A stretch of 64,000 nucleotides of DNA. It comes from Mycolicibacterium aubagnense. Its GTDB lineage: Bacteria; Actinomycetota; Actinomycetes; Mycobacteriales; Mycobacteriaceae. The stretch is taken from positions 4,030,001-4,094,000 of the forward strand of contig NZ_AP022577.1 of the NCBI RefSeq assembly GCF_010730955.1, given 5' to 3'. The notes under the pieces are model-generated. The model worked only from the letters and a program-made list of their open reading frames with translations. It was not told where the DNA came from and searched no databases. The position numbers and the translations under genes are program-made. Below, one piece after another: positions 18,894 to 27,961 of this stretch; within the stretch, counting starts at the first letter, position 1; each line of letters starts with the position of its first letter.

Positions 18894-21052
18894 GCATGCG
18901 CACGCCTCCGGTCGCCAAGAAGGTTGAGCACCGCCGTGAGCACCACGGTGACGTGTTCATCGACCCGTATGAGTGGATGCGGGACAAGAACGATCCCGAC
19001 GTGATCGCGCTGCTGAATGCGGAGAACGCCTACACCGAGGAGATCACCGAGCCGCTGGAACCATTGCGGCAGAAGATCTTCGACGAGATCAAGGCCCGCA
19101 CCAAGGAGACCGACCTCTCGGTGCCGACCCGGCGGGGCGACTGGTGGTACTACGCCCGGAGCTTCGAGGGCAAGCAGTACAGCGTGCACTGCCGGTGCCC
19201 CATCAGTGATCCCGATGACTGGACGCCGCCACAACTCGACGAGCACACCGAGGTCCCCGGCGAGCAGGTGCTGCTGGACGAGAACGTCGAGGCCGAGGGT
19301 CACGATTTCTTCTCGCTCGGCGCGGCCACCGTCAGCGTCGACGCCAACATCCTCGCCTACTCCGTCGACACCGTCGGTGACGAGCGATACACGTTGAAGT
19401 TCAAGGACTTACGCACGGGCGAGCTGTACGACGACCGGATCACCGGCATCGGCGCCGGCGGTACCTGGGCGGCCGACAATCGCACGCTCTACTACGTCAC
19501 CGTCGACGAGGCCTGGCGGCCGGACACCGTGTGGCGGCACCGGCTGGGTTCCGGGCTGCCTGGCGAGAAGGTGCACCACGAATCCGACGAGCGGTTCTGG
19601 GTCGGTGTCGGGCGCACGCGTAGTGACAAGTACATCTTCATCGCCGCCGGCAGTGCCGTCACCTCCGAGGTGCGCTACGCCGACGCCGGCGACGCCAAAG
19701 CCCAGTTCACTGTGGTGTTGCCGCGCAAGGACTCTGTGGAGTACTCGGTCGAGCATGCGGTGCTCGGCGGCGAAGACCGGTTCCTGATCTTGCACAATGA
19801 CGGCGCCGAGAACTTCACTCTGGTGGAGACGCCGGTGTCCGACGCCCCGCTGGCCGGCCTGGACAACACCCGCACGCTGATCGCGCACCGCGACGATGTC
19901 CGCCTCGATGGTGTCGATGCGTTCGCGGACCAGTTGGTGATCAGCTACCGGCGCGAGGCATTGCCCCGAATCCAGTTGTGGCCTTTGGGTGCCGACGGCA
20001 ACTACGGCGAGCCCCAGGAAATCACCTTCGAATCGGAGTTGATGTCGGTCGGTCTGTCGGGTAACCCGAACTGGTGGTCACCGCGGCTGCGGCTGGGGGC
20101 GACGTCGTTTGTCATCCCGGTGCGGATCTACGACCTGGTTCTGGCCACCGGTGAGCGAATCCTGTTGCGTGAGCAGCCGGTTCTCGGCGACTACCGGCCG
20201 GAGGACTACCTCGAGCGCCGCGACTGGGCCGTCGCCGCCGACGGCACGAAGGTGCCGCTGTCGATCATCCAGCGGGTCGGCGCGCCGAATCCCGCGCCGG
20301 CGCTGCTGTACGGCTACGGCGCCTACGAGTCCTGCGAGGACCCACGCTTCTCCATCGCCCGGCTGTCGCTGCTGGACCGCGGCGTGGTGTTCGTCATCGC
20401 CCATGTGCGTGGCGGTGGTGAGCTGGGGCGTGGCTGGTACGAGCACGGCAAGCTGCTGGAGAAGAAGAACACCTTCACTGATTTCATCAGTGCCGCGGAG
20501 CATCTGATCGCCACCGGGGTTACCCGGCCGGAGAATCTGGTGGCCCTCGGTGGCAGTGCCGGCGGGCTGCTGATGGGTGCGGTGGCCAATATGGCGCCTC
20601 AGCTGTTCGCGGGGATTCTGGCGCAGGTGCCGTTCGTCGACGCGCTGACCACGATCCTCGATCCGTCGCTGCCGCTCACCGTCACCGAATGGGACGAGTG
20701 GGGTAATCCGTTGGCGGACAAGGCTGTCTACGACTACATGAAGTCCTACACGCCGTACGAGAACGTAACGGCCCAGGACTACCCGAGCATCCTGGCGATG
20801 ACCTCGCTGAACGACACCCGGGTGTACTACGTCGAGCCGGCGAAATGGGTTGCGGCCCTGCGTGCCACCAAGACCGACGACCATCCTGTCCTGCTCAAGA
20901 CCGAGATGGTCGCGGGCCACGGTGGCACCAGTGGGCGCTACGAACGGTGGAAGGAAGCCGCGTTCCAGTACGCCTGGGTGTTAGCCACCGCGGACCGCGA
21001 CAAATACGGCAGCGGCCAGGTAGACGACCTCCTCGACGGAGCGCACGCATAG
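18890..21052 (+). CDS. ptrB: Prolyl oligopeptidase family serine peptidase (oligopeptidase B)
   Basis: 720 residues of the S9A family. An N-terminal beta-propeller (to about 440) is followed by an alpha/beta-hydrolase domain. The nucleophile is Ser in [11 protein letters not shown], near residue 560. Asp is in [10 protein letters not shown] and His in [11 protein letters not shown]. It cleaves short peptides after basic residues in the cytoplasm. In M. tuberculosis H37Rv the equivalent is annotated as two genes (ptrBa and ptrBb); here the frame is uninterrupted. The ATG at 18890 overlaps the purC stop. The last 72 nt overlap the convergent DoxX gene. Confidence 0.95.
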   Translation: MSMRTPPVAKKVEHRREHHGDVFIDPYEWMRDKNDPDVIALLNAENAYTEEITEPLEPLRQKIFDEIKARTKETDLSVPTRRGDWWYYARSFEGKQYSVHCRCPISDPDDWTPPQLDEHTEVPGEQVLLDENVEAEGHDFFSLGAATVSVDANILAYSVDTVGDERYTLKFKDLRTGELYDDRITGIGAGGTWAADNRTLYYVTVDEAWRPDTVWRHRLGSGLPGEKVHHESDERFWVGVGRTRSDKYIFIAAGSAVTSEVRYADAGDAKAQFTVVLPRKDSVEYSVEHAVLGGEDRFLILHNDGAENFTLVETPVSDAPLAGLDNTRTLIAHRDDVRLDGVDAFADQLVISYRREALPRIQLWPLGADGNYGEPQEITFESELMSVGLSGNPNWWSPRLRLGATSFVIPVRIYDLVLATGERILLREQPVLGDYRPEDYLERRDWAVAADGTKVPLSIIQRVGAPNPAPALLYGYGAYESCEDPRFSIARLSLLDRGVVFVIAHVRGGGELGRGWYEHGKLLEKKNTFTDFISAAEHLIATGVTRPENLVALGGSAGGLLMGAVANMAPQLFAGILAQVPFVDALTTILDPSLPLTVTEWDEWGNPLADKAVYDYMKSYTPYENVTAQDYPSILAMTSLNDTRVYYVEPAKWVAALRATKTDDHPVLLKTEMVAGHGGTSGRYERWKEAAFQYAWVLATADRDKYGSGQVDDLLDGAHA

Positions 21053-21427
21053 ATTCGCCGTCATGGACGGCGGGGTGTCGGGCATCTGTGAGGCGTAGAT
21101 GTTGGCCGGAAACATGGCGAGCATCAACAGGAACAGACAGGTCGCCGCGGCGATGCGAGTAGGTGGGTACAGCAGCCCGACCGCGCCGAGGAGTTCCAGC
21201 GCGCCCGTGATCGTCACCAACAGCTCGGGCGACGGGAGCCGGGGCGGGACGATCGCGATCATGTCCCGACGCATGCGCGGTACGAAGTGGGCGACGCCGG
21301 TCATCGTGAACATCAGCGCCAGGCCGACCGCGATGGCACCGGGCCAGCTGTCGACGTAGCTGACGCCGAGCCAGCCGGCGCCGCGGGCGGCCAAACTGCC
21401 CAGCACGAGAGCGAGAAGAACGGCCAT
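20981..21427 (-). CDS. DoxX-like membrane protein under TetR control
   Basis: 148 residues from the ATG at 21427, chosen because GGAGG lies 8 nt upstream. There are four hydrophobic helices, with the G-V-A-H-F-V-P-R motif near residue 37 and P-A-N-I-Y near 115, as in DoxX/MauE-type quinone-associated proteins. Its 3' end overlaps ptrB tail to tail by 72 nt. Transcribed divergently from the TetR gene at 21508, with a promoter and operator between. Function is unproven; membrane redox or detoxification is a family-level guess. Confidence 0.85.
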   Translation of the reverse strand: MAVLLALVLGSLAARGAGWLGVSYVDSWPGAIAVGLALMFTMTGVAHFVPRMRRDMIAIVPPRLPSPELLVTITGALELLGAVGLLYPPTRIAAATCLFLLMLAMFPANIYASQMPDTPPSMTANLCVRSVEEVVYLAAAVFVAVRGG

Positions 21428-21465
21428 GAGCTGCGCCTCCGTAATCTGGTCAACGCCTAGATCGA

Positions 21466-21494
21466 AGGATAGCCCGAAACTTGTCACTGTCAAG
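21466..21494 (-). promoter_or_regulatory. DoxX-gene promoter overlapped by a TetR operator
   Basis: On the minus strand the -35 TTGACA (21493-21488) is a perfect consensus; a 16-nt spacer and -10 TATCCT (21471-21466) follow. The near-palindrome CTTGTCACTGTCAAG (21480-21494) covers the -35, a classic repressor position for the adjacent TetR protein. Confidence 0.6.
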
Positions 21495-21507
21495 ATAGGA
21501 TGCGGTC

Positions 21508-22059
21508 ATGGCCCGGCAGAGCTACCACCACGGCGATCTGAAGTCCGTCATCCTGGCGCAGGCGGCGGCGCTGGTCGCCGAGCGCGGTGCCGACGGCATG
21601 TCGCTGCGCGAACTGGCCCGCGCCGCCGGGGTGTCGCATGCGGCACCCGCGCACCACTTCACGGACCGGCGTGGGTTGTTCACCGCACTGGCGACCGAAG
21701 GCTTCGCGCTGCTGGCCGCAGCGCTCAATGAGGCCAAGCCCGACTTCGCCGACGCCGCAAGGGCTTACGTGCAGTTCGCCCTCGACCAGCCCGGTTACTA
21801 CGCGGTGATGTTCGACAAGATGCTCTACGACGCCGCCGACCCGGCCCTGCGTGCCGCCGAAGCCGAGGCCGCGGCCGAGCTCACGGGCGGCGTCGCGACC
21901 CTGGCCGATCCCAACGCCCAGCGCGACCCCGCCGGCGCGGCCCTGGCTGCCTGGTCCCTCGTGCACGGCTTCGCGCTGCTGACGCTCAACGGCGCGGTCA
22001 CCGCTGACGACCCTGTCGACACTGCCGAGCGCCTCGCCCGAATCCTGTTCTCCGCCTGA
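21508..22059 (+). CDS. TetR-family regulator with WHG-type C-terminal domain
   Basis: 183 residues. The HTH spans about 12-58 (MSLRELARAAGVSHAAPAHHF). The C-domain contains W-S-L-V-H-G-F-A-L-L near residue 152, the WHG signature of one TetR C-domain family. It is divergent from the DoxX gene and probably represses it. Its stop is 8 nt before the large inverted-repeat element at 22068. Confidence 0.9.
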   Translation: MARQSYHHGDLKSVILAQAAALVAERGADGMSLRELARAAGVSHAAPAHHFTDRRGLFTALATEGFALLAAALNEAKPDFADAARAYVQFALDQPGYYAVMFDKMLYDAADPALRAAEAEAAAELTGGVATLADPNAQRDPAGAALAAWSLVHGFALLTLNGAVTADDPVDTAERLARILFSA

Positions 22060-22067
22060 CCATCTCT

Positions 22068-22194
22068 CGCGAGCGTGCGTGTCTGCGGGCGACACACCGT
22101 GGATTTCATACGAGAACGTCGCGCTCACGGCCGACGAGCGTGACGTTTTTGCACGCCGGTAGCGGCGTGTCGCGCGCAGACACGCACGCTCGCG
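22068..22194. repeat. Composite inverted repeat enclosing an intrinsic-terminator-like hairpin
   Basis: The outer arms 22068-22098 and 22164-22194 are complementary over 31 bp with two mismatches (core GAGCGTGCGTGTCTG). Inside, AACGTCGCGCTC (22115-22126) pairs with GAGCGTGACGTT (22136-22147) with one mismatch and a 9-nt loop, followed by a run of five T (22146-22150). The inner part looks like an intrinsic terminator for the TetR gene upstream. The outer arms make a cruciform-capable unit of 127 bp. I see no coding potential. Confidence 0.75.
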
Positions 22195-22299
22195 GGGAGG
22201 GGGGAGCGCGCTGGCGGGGAGGGGGAAAGGGTGCCAGAGTTCAGCTGCCACACAGGCTGAGGCAACCAATGGGACACCTCAAGTTGTCACACTGCTTGC

Positions 22300-23004
22300 A
22301 TGGCTGGCCAATTGATCGTCTCGATCTCGGGCATCCGGGACCGCACGCTGGGCGACGTCGCCGACTTCTGTACCGAGCTCGATGCGCGCCGGATCCCCGC
22401 GTCGCTGCTGGTGGCCCCGCGGCTCAAGGGTGGTTACCGCCTGGACCGCGACGCCGCCACGGTCGACTGGCTGACCACTCGCCGCGCCGGCGGCGCCGCG
22501 GTAGTCCTGCACGGATTCGACGAAGCGGCCAGCAAGAAACGTCGCGGCGAATTCGCCGCCCTGCCCGCCCACGAGGCCAACCTGCGGCTCATGGGCGCCG
22601 ACCGAGTGCTCGAACACCTCGGTCTGCGCACCCGGCTGTTCGCCGCACCCGGCTGGACGGCGTCACAGGGCACCGTGACGGCATTGCCGCGCAACGGTTT
22701 CCGGATGCTGGCCGGGGACAGCGGGATCACCGATCTGGTGCGGTCGACAACGCTGCGGGCCCGGGTTCTCGGCATCGGCGAGGGCTTTCTCATCGAACCC
22801 TGGTGGTGTCGGACGCTGGTACTGGCTGCCGAGCGGACGGCGCGCCGTGGCGGCACCGTCCGGCTGGCGGTGGCCGCCGGCCAGCTGCGCCGGATCGGGC
22901 CGCGGCAGGCGATGCTCGACGCCATCGATCTGTCGCTCATGCACGGCTGCGCCCCCGCAGCCTACGAGTGGACGGCGCGCCCGGCATTGAACGAGGCAGC
23001 CTGA
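22300..23004 (+). CDS. DUF2334-type polysaccharide-deacetylase-like protein (Rv0784-like)
   Basis: 234 residues. QLIVSISGIRDRTLGDVADF starts a (beta/alpha) barrel. VVLHGFDEAASKKRRGEFA near residue 75 and LFAAPGWTAS near 120 follow the DUF2334 deacetylase-like pattern: a His after the second strand and a P-G-W loop. The NodB Asp-Asp/His metal triad is not complete to my eye, so activity is uncertain. No signal peptide. The next gene on the same strand starts 49 nt downstream. Confidence 0.8.
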   Translation: MAGQLIVSISGIRDRTLGDVADFCTELDARRIPASLLVAPRLKGGYRLDRDAATVDWLTTRRAGGAAVVLHGFDEAASKKRRGEFAALPAHEANLRLMGADRVLEHLGLRTRLFAAPGWTASQGTVTALPRNGFRMLAGDSGITDLVRSTTLRARVLGIGEGFLIEPWWCRTLVLAAERTARRGGTVRLAVAAGQLRRIGPRQAMLDAIDLSLMHGCAPAAYEWTARPALNEAA

Positions 23005-23053
23005 ACCTGAGCCATCTGACTCGCTGACCGCGAGGGGGCGCTAGCGTGGCGCC

Positions 23054-24718
23054 ATGGATGCTGATGTCATCGTCGTGGGGGCGGGGCTCGCCGGGCTGGT
23101 TGCCGCCGCTGAACTGCTGGAGCGTGGTCGGTCGGTTCTGATCGTCGACCAGGAGAACGAGGCCAACATCGGCGGCCAGGCGTTCTGGTCGTTCGGCGGA
23201 CTGTTCTTCGTCGACAGCGCCGAACAGCGCCGCGTCGGTATCCGAGACAGCTACGAGCGGGCGCTGCAGGATTGGCTGCGCACGGCGGGATTCGACCGCG
23301 ACGAGGATCACTGGCCCGAGCAGTGGGCGCGGGCCTACGTCGACTTCGCCGCAGGCGAGAAGCGCAGCTGGCTGCGGGAACGTGGCCTGCAGACGTTCGC
23401 GTTGGTCGGCTGGGCCGAACGCGGCGGCTGGGACGGCAAAGGGCCGGGCAACTCGGTGCCGCGCTTCCACATCACCTGGGGCACGGGCCCGGCCTTGGTC
23501 GACGTCTTCGCCCGACGCGTCGTCGGCCATCCCAAAGTGAAGTTCGCTCATCGGCATCGGGTCGACGAGCTCATCGTCGACGGCGATGCCGTCAGTGGTG
23601 GGAGCGGCAGCGCCGTCACCGGTGTGCGGGGCGCGGTGCTGGAACCGTCGGCCACTGCCCGCGGTGAAGCGTCGTCACGTAACGCCGTGGGGGAGTTCGA
23701 ATTCCGGGCGCAGGCGGTTATCGTCGCCAGCGGCGGCATCGGCGGCAACCACGACCTGGTGCGCCAGAACTGGCCCAAGCGCATGGGCCGCGTGCCCGGG
23801 CAGCTGCTGTCGGGCGTGCCTGCGCACGTCGACGGCCGCATGCTCGGCATCAGCGAAGCCGCCGGCGCCAGCGTCATCAACAACGACCGGATGTGGCACT
23901 ACACCGAGGGCATCACCAACTACGACCCGGTGTGGCCGCTGCACGGCATCCGCATCCTGCCGGGCCCGTCGTCGCTGTGGCTGGACGCCACCGGCAAGAA
24001 GTTGCCCGACCCGTTGTACCCCGGCTACGACACCCTCGGCACGCTGGAGTACATCTGCCAAACCGGCTACGACTACACGTGGTTCGTGCTCGACCAGAGC
24101 ATCATCGCCAAGGAGTTCGGGCTGTCCGGCCAGGAGCAGAATCCCGACCTCACCGGCAAGAACCTGCGGGAAGTGCTGGCGCGCAGCCGAAATGGCGGGC
24201 CCGCTCCGGTCCGTGCGTTTGTGGACAAGGGTGTGGACTTCGTGTCGGCGAACACGTTGCGGGACTTGGTGACGGCCATGAACAACGTGCCCGACGTCGT
24301 GCCGCTGGACTACGCGACCGTCGAAGCCGAGGTCGCCGCCCGCGACAAAGAGATGACCAGCAAGCTCACCAGCGACGGCCAGACCGTCGCCTACCGGGCC
24401 GCGCGTTCCTACCTGCCGGACCGGCTGGCCCGGATCGCCGGCCCGCATCGGCTGACCGATCCCAAGGCCGGCCCGATGATCGCCGTCAAGCTGCACATCC
24501 TGACCCGAAAGTCATTGGGCGGCTTGCACACCGACCTGGACTCCCGGGTGCTGACGCCGGCGGGCGGAGTGCTCGACGGCCTGTACGCCGCTGGTGAGGC
24601 AGCCGGTTTCGGTGGCGGCGGGGTGCACGGCTACCGGGCGCTGGAAGGCACCTTCCTGGGTGGCTGCATCTTCTCGGGCCGGGCTGCCGGACGTGCCGCG
24701 GCGGCTGCCGTGGGCTGA
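23054..24718 (+). CDS. FAD-binding dehydrogenase (KstD/fumarate-reductase-like, Rv0785-like)
   Basis: 554 residues. The N-terminal FAD motif is D-V-I-V-V-G-A-G-L-A-G-L (3-14), with NIGGQAFWSFGG near 42. The C-terminal FAD-contact region is LDGLYAAGEAAGFGGGGVHGYRALEGTFLGG. The overall plan is that of flavoproteins such as 3-ketosteroid dehydrogenases and fumarate reductases. Length is close to Rv0785 (566). The substrate is unknown. The conserved Tyr set of true KstD is not evident. Confidence 0.9.
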   Translation: MDADVIVVGAGLAGLVAAAELLERGRSVLIVDQENEANIGGQAFWSFGGLFFVDSAEQRRVGIRDSYERALQDWLRTAGFDRDEDHWPEQWARAYVDFAAGEKRSWLRERGLQTFALVGWAERGGWDGKGPGNSVPRFHITWGTGPALVDVFARRVVGHPKVKFAHRHRVDELIVDGDAVSGGSGSAVTGVRGAVLEPSATARGEASSRNAVGEFEFRAQAVIVASGGIGGNHDLVRQNWPKRMGRVPGQLLSGVPAHVDGRMLGISEAAGASVINNDRMWHYTEGITNYDPVWPLHGIRILPGPSSLWLDATGKKLPDPLYPGYDTLGTLEYICQTGYDYTWFVLDQSIIAKEFGLSGQEQNPDLTGKNLREVLARSRNGGPAPVRAFVDKGVDFVSANTLRDLVTAMNNVPDVVPLDYATVEAEVAARDKEMTSKLTSDGQTVAYRAARSYLPDRLARIAGPHRLTDPKAGPMIAVKLHILTRKSLGGLHTDLDSRVLTPAGGVLDGLYAAGEAAGFGGGGVHGYRALEGTFLGGCIFSGRAAGRAAAAAVG

Positions 24719-24721
24719 GGT

Positions 24722-25300
24722 TTACCGCCGAACACTTCCATTTTCCCAGTGCGAGGCGCCCCTGATTCGTGAATGGTGCAACGCCTGTGGCCCAGCCGCC
24801 AGAATGGCCAGGCACACCATCGACGTCGCATAGAGCGTGCCGCCAATGATGTCGGTGAAGTAATGGAGGCCGTTGCTGGCCATCCCGATGGAGGGGATGG
24901 CGGCACCGATCACGGCGAGGGTGACACTCCACGGGTGAATCCCGATCGCGAGCACCAGCATGGCTGCGACGGTGATCGCCACCGTGGTGTGGCCGCTGGG
25001 ATACGCGAGATTCTCGCCGTACCAGGGTCGGCCGAACAGCACCTTGAGCACCTTCGCGCCGATGATCGAGATGACGGGGCACAGCGCGGCCACGGTGGCC
25101 AGCCGCCGCTCGCGCCGCCACAGCGGGATGGCGATCGCCAGCAGGTAGAGCGGCACCAGCACGCGCACCCGATTCAGCAGCAGCATCCAGTGCGGGTGCG
25201 GGCCGAGCAGTTCTTGCGACGTCTCCATGAACCAGCGATCCACGGCGGAGTCCCCCGACCTGACAGCCAGGCCAAGGGCGATCGTCGCGGTGAACCCCAC
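24722..25300 (-). CDS. PAP2-family membrane phosphatase (start uncertain)
   Basis: 192 residues from GTG 25300, with five or six TM helices. Phosphatase motifs are KVLFGRPW (motif 1), Y-P-S-G-H-T-T (motif 2) and G-L-H-Y-F-T-D (motif 3), so lipid or undecaprenyl phosphate hydrolysis at the membrane is expected. The frame continues 12 codons upstream to a CTG at 25336-25334 that overlaps the TGA of the MBL gene (CTGA). From there the N-terminus reads LNTRRFLLWWPLVG and completes helix 1 with a basic cytosolic end. The longer 204-residue form is probably real. Confidence 0.85.
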   Translation of the reverse strand: MGFTATIALGLAVRSGDSAVDRWFMETSQELLGPHPHWMLLLNRVRVLVPLYLLAIAIPLWRRERRLATVAALCPVISIIGAKVLKVLFGRPWYGENLAYPSGHTTVAITVAAMLVLAIGIHPWSVTLAVIGAAIPSIGMASNGLHYFTDIIGGTLYATSMVCLAILAAGPQALHHSRIRGASHWENGSVRR

Positions 25301-25332
25301 CAGGGGCCACCACAGCAGGAAGCGCCGGGTGT

Positions 25333-25995
25333 TCAGAACCGCGTCTCCTGCTCGGGCGTCAGTACCCGGAAGTCAGTGGATGTCATCTCGTCGAGCCGGC
25401 CGTAGTAGATGCCCTTGGCCTGCTCGGCGACGACGCCCTGATGGATCGGCACCGCATGCTGGGGCGCGACCGCGCGCAGAAAGTCGACGGCCTCGGCGAT
25501 CTTCATCCACGGCGCGGCGGCCGGCGCGGCCAGCACCTCGACCGGCTCGTCGGGCACGAACAACGCGTCGCCGGGGTGCATCAGACGGGCGGCGTGACCA
25601 GCATCACCGACCAGGTACGAGATGTTGTCGATGATCGGGATGTCCGGGTGGATCACGGCGTGCTTACCGCCGGCGCCGCGCACCGTCAGGTGCCCGATCG
25701 ACAGGGTGTCGCCCACGTGTACCGCCTGCCACGAGCCGCCCAACTGCGCCGCGGTCATCGGGTCGGCATACAGCTTGGCCTGTGGGTTTGCCTCGACCAG
25801 AGCCGGGAGGCGCACTGGGTCGGCGTGGTCGGGGTGCTGATGGGTGATCAGGATGGCGTCCAGTCCGGTGATGCCCTCGAACCCGTGCGAGAAGGTGCCG
25901 GGGTCGAACAGGACCGTCGCCGCTTGGCCGTCGGCGGCACCGTCGGCCACGAAGCGGGCCAACAGGCAGGAATGTCCGAAGTGCGTCAGCTCCAT
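25333..25995 (-). CDS. MBL-fold metal-dependent hydrolase (Rv0786c-like)
   Basis: 220 residues from the ATG at 25995 (MELTHFGHSCLL). The metal motif T-H-Q-H-P-D-H-A-D lies near residue 55. Later ligands are probably the His in RLMHPGDALF and VPIHQGV. It is the small UlaG/RomA-like MBL family, often acting on phosphoesters or lactones. Its TGA overlaps the putative CTG start of the PAP2 phosphatase. It is divergent from purS across 82 bp. Confidence 0.9.
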   Translation of the reverse strand: MELTHFGHSCLLARFVADGAADGQAATVLFDPGTFSHGFEGITGLDAILITHQHPDHADPVRLPALVEANPQAKLYADPMTAAQLGGSWQAVHVGDTLSIGHLTVRGAGGKHAVIHPDIPIIDNISYLVGDAGHAARLMHPGDALFVPDEPVEVLAAPAAAPWMKIAEAVDFLRAVAPQHAVPIHQGVVAEQAKGIYYGRLDEMTSTDFRVLTPEQETRF

Positions 25996-26077
25996 CAGTC
26001 CATTGTGCGGGCATCGCGGCGAACAAGGGCGCCGGTAGAGTAAGCCCGAGCAATCCGACCCGAACAAAGGAGCGCGC

Positions 26078-26317
26078 GTGGCCCGCGTCGTTGTGCACGT
26101 GATGCCCAAGGCCGAGATTCTGGACCCGCAAGGCCAGGCGATCGTGGGAGCGCTGGGGCGCCTCGGGATCACCGGAGTGTCCGACGTCCGGCAGGGCAAG
26201 CGGTTCGAGCTCGAGGTTGACGACAGCGTGTCCGACGAGACGCTGGAGCACGTCGCCGAGACGCTCCTGGCCAACACCGTCATCGAGGACTTCTCGGTGC
26301 ACCGGGAGAACGCATGA
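26078..26317 (+). CDS. purS: FGAM synthase subunit PurS
   Basis: 79 residues, start GTG 26078 preceded by [25 protein letters not shown] near the N-terminus is the PurS signature. PurS bridges PurL and PurQ in the three-part formylglycinamidine synthase of Gram-positives and actinobacteria. Its stop overlaps the purQ ATG (ATGA), giving coupled stoichiometric expression. purL is 5 kb downstream rather than adjacent. Confidence 0.96.
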   Translation: MARVVVHVMPKAEILDPQGQAIVGALGRLGITGVSDVRQGKRFELEVDDSVSDETLEHVAETLLANTVIEDFSVHRENA

Positions 26318-26988
26318 CCACGAAGGTTGGTGTCATCACCTTCCCCGGCACGCTCGACGACGTCGATGCGGCTCGTGCGGTCCGGGCTGTCGGCGGCGAG
26401 GCGGTCAGCCTCTGGCACGCCGATCCCGACCTCAAGGGCGTCGACGCCGTCATCGTGCCCGGCGGCTTCTCCTACGGTGACTACCTGCGCTGTGGCGCCA
26501 TCGCCAAATTCGCGCCCGTCATGACGTCGGTCGTGGAAGCGGCCGGCAAAGGCATGCCCGTCCTCGGTATCTGCAACGGCTTCCAGGTCCTGTGCGAGGC
26601 CGGGCTGCTGCCGGGTGCGCTCACCCGCAACGAGGGTCTGCACTTCATCTGCCGCGACGTGTGGCTTGAGGTGACCGCGACGTCGACTGCCTGGAGCAGC
26701 CGCTACGAGTCCGGCGCCGACATCCTGATCCCGCTGAAGTCGGGTGAAGGCCGGTACGTCGCTTCCGAGACCGTGCTCGACGAACTCGAGGGCGAAGGCC
26801 GCGTGGTCTTCCGCTACCGCGACAACATGAACGGCTCGATGCGCTCGATCGCCGGGGTCAGCTCGGCCAACGGCCGCGTCGTCGGCCTGATGCCGCACCC
26901 CGAGCACGCCACCGAAGCTCTCACCGGCCCGTCGGACGACGGTCTCGGCATCTTCTTCTCGGCGCTCGACGCGGTCCTGAGCGCCTGA
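26314..26988 (+). CDS. purQ: FGAM synthase glutaminase subunit PurQ
   Basis: 224 residues, class I glutamine amidotransferase. The nucleophile Cys is in V-L-G-I-C-N-G-F-Q near residue 88. The His/Glu pair is in M-P-H-P-E-H-A near residue 195. It supplies ammonia to PurL for FGAR to FGAM conversion. It overlaps purS by 4 nt. Confidence 0.97.
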   Translation: MTTKVGVITFPGTLDDVDAARAVRAVGGEAVSLWHADPDLKGVDAVIVPGGFSYGDYLRCGAIAKFAPVMTSVVEAAGKGMPVLGICNGFQVLCEAGLLPGALTRNEGLHFICRDVWLEVTATSTAWSSRYESGADILIPLKSGEGRYVASETVLDELEGEGRVVFRYRDNMNGSMRSIAGVSSANGRVVGLMPHPEHATEALTGPSDDGLGIFFSALDAVLSA

Positions 26989-27094
26989 GCGGCGCCACGT
27001 TCGACGCGTTCCTGAGACGCGCCAGGCGCGCCCTCGCGCCCAGGATTCAGGCTCGGCTCGATCCTGCTCATCCCGAGCTGTTGACCCTGACCTG

Positions 27095-27125
27095 AGGGCG
27101 CATGTCACTCGAACAATTGCGCCCT
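27095..27125. terminator. Hairpin between convergent purQ and encapsulin
   Basis: AGGGCGCA (27095-27102) and TGCGCCCT (27118-27125) form a perfect 8-bp stem with a 15-nt loop. It lies in the 175-bp convergent gap. There is no U-tail on either strand, so termination is only plausible. Confidence 0.4.
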
Positions 27126-27163
27126 AGGTACAGGATCAACGCGCACGGGCACCAACCGACGCG

Positions 27164-27961
27164 TCAGCTGTCGAGCGCGACCGACGCCTCGGCGGTGTAG
27201 CAGAGGAACGTCAGCGTCTCCTGCAGGTACAGCTGCACCGTATCGGCGTCGTGGGACAGATAGCCGATGGTCACATCGGTGCCCAGCTGCAGATCGAAAT
27301 CGCCTCCGCGCGTGGACAATACGAACGCGCCGTCGATCGCCGGCGCCCAGATGATGTCGCCGTCCACCAGCCGGTTGAGGTGCTCGAGCAGCGGGTAGCC
27401 GTGCTCGGTGGTCTCACTGACCTTGGTGTAGGCGTCCGCCGACAGCAGCACCGAATACGGGCCGTCCACGCCGGCCAGTCGCAGCTCCGACAGTGCCTGG
27501 GAGATCACGTCCGGGTAGCCGCGCGGGTCGCTCGGCAGCGCCAGCGCGGGGTTGGAACTGGCGGCCCGGATGCCCTCGATCTGAGCGGCCGGGTAGCCCT
27601 CGAAGATGGCGCGGTCCTCGGAGAACGCGAGCTTCTTGGCGGCGTCCTTGACCGGGTCCCAGTCGGAGTCCTGTGCGCCGCGCTCCACGTCGTCGATGGC
27701 CGTGCGCGACACCGTGAACGGCACCCGCAGCCGCACCAGCGGCCGTGACTGGCGCAGCTGCGCCTGCACACCGTCACCGGGCGAGGCGACGTCGACGAGG
27801 TGTCCCGTGCTGACCGCGGCGGTCGTCGGACCGTTCGGCTCGCTCACGTCGACCACCCGGCGACCGGCGATGTGCCGCTTGAAGGTGCGGGCCGCTTCCT
27901 CCTCGATCTGTGCCCATGCGACCGAGGTGATGGGAGCCAGCTCGCGGTACAGGTTGTTCAT
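27164..27961 (-). CDS. Encapsulin shell protein
   Basis: 265 residues, the length of M. tuberculosis Cfp29 (Rv0798c). It starts [23 protein letters not shown]. The HK97-type fold is indicated by the N-arm, the E-loop region RRVVDVSEPNGPTTAAVSTG and the C-terminal TLTFLCYTAEASVAL. Sixty subunits form a T=1 protein nanocompartment in the cytoplasm that packages cargo carrying a short C-terminal targeting peptide. The ATG overlaps the stop of the DyP peroxidase (ATGA), so shell and cargo are coupled, cargo first. Confidence 0.96.
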   Translation of the reverse strand: MNNLYRELAPITSVAWAQIEEEAARTFKRHIAGRRVVDVSEPNGPTTAAVSTGHLVDVASPGDGVQAQLRQSRPLVRLRVPFTVSRTAIDDVERGAQDSDWDPVKDAAKKLAFSEDRAIFEGYPAAQIEGIRAASSNPALALPSDPRGYPDVISQALSELRLAGVDGPYSVLLSADAYTKVSETTEHGYPLLEHLNRLVDGDIIWAPAIDGAFVLSTRGGDFDLQLGTDVTIGYLSHDADTVQLYLQETLTFLCYTAEASVALDS

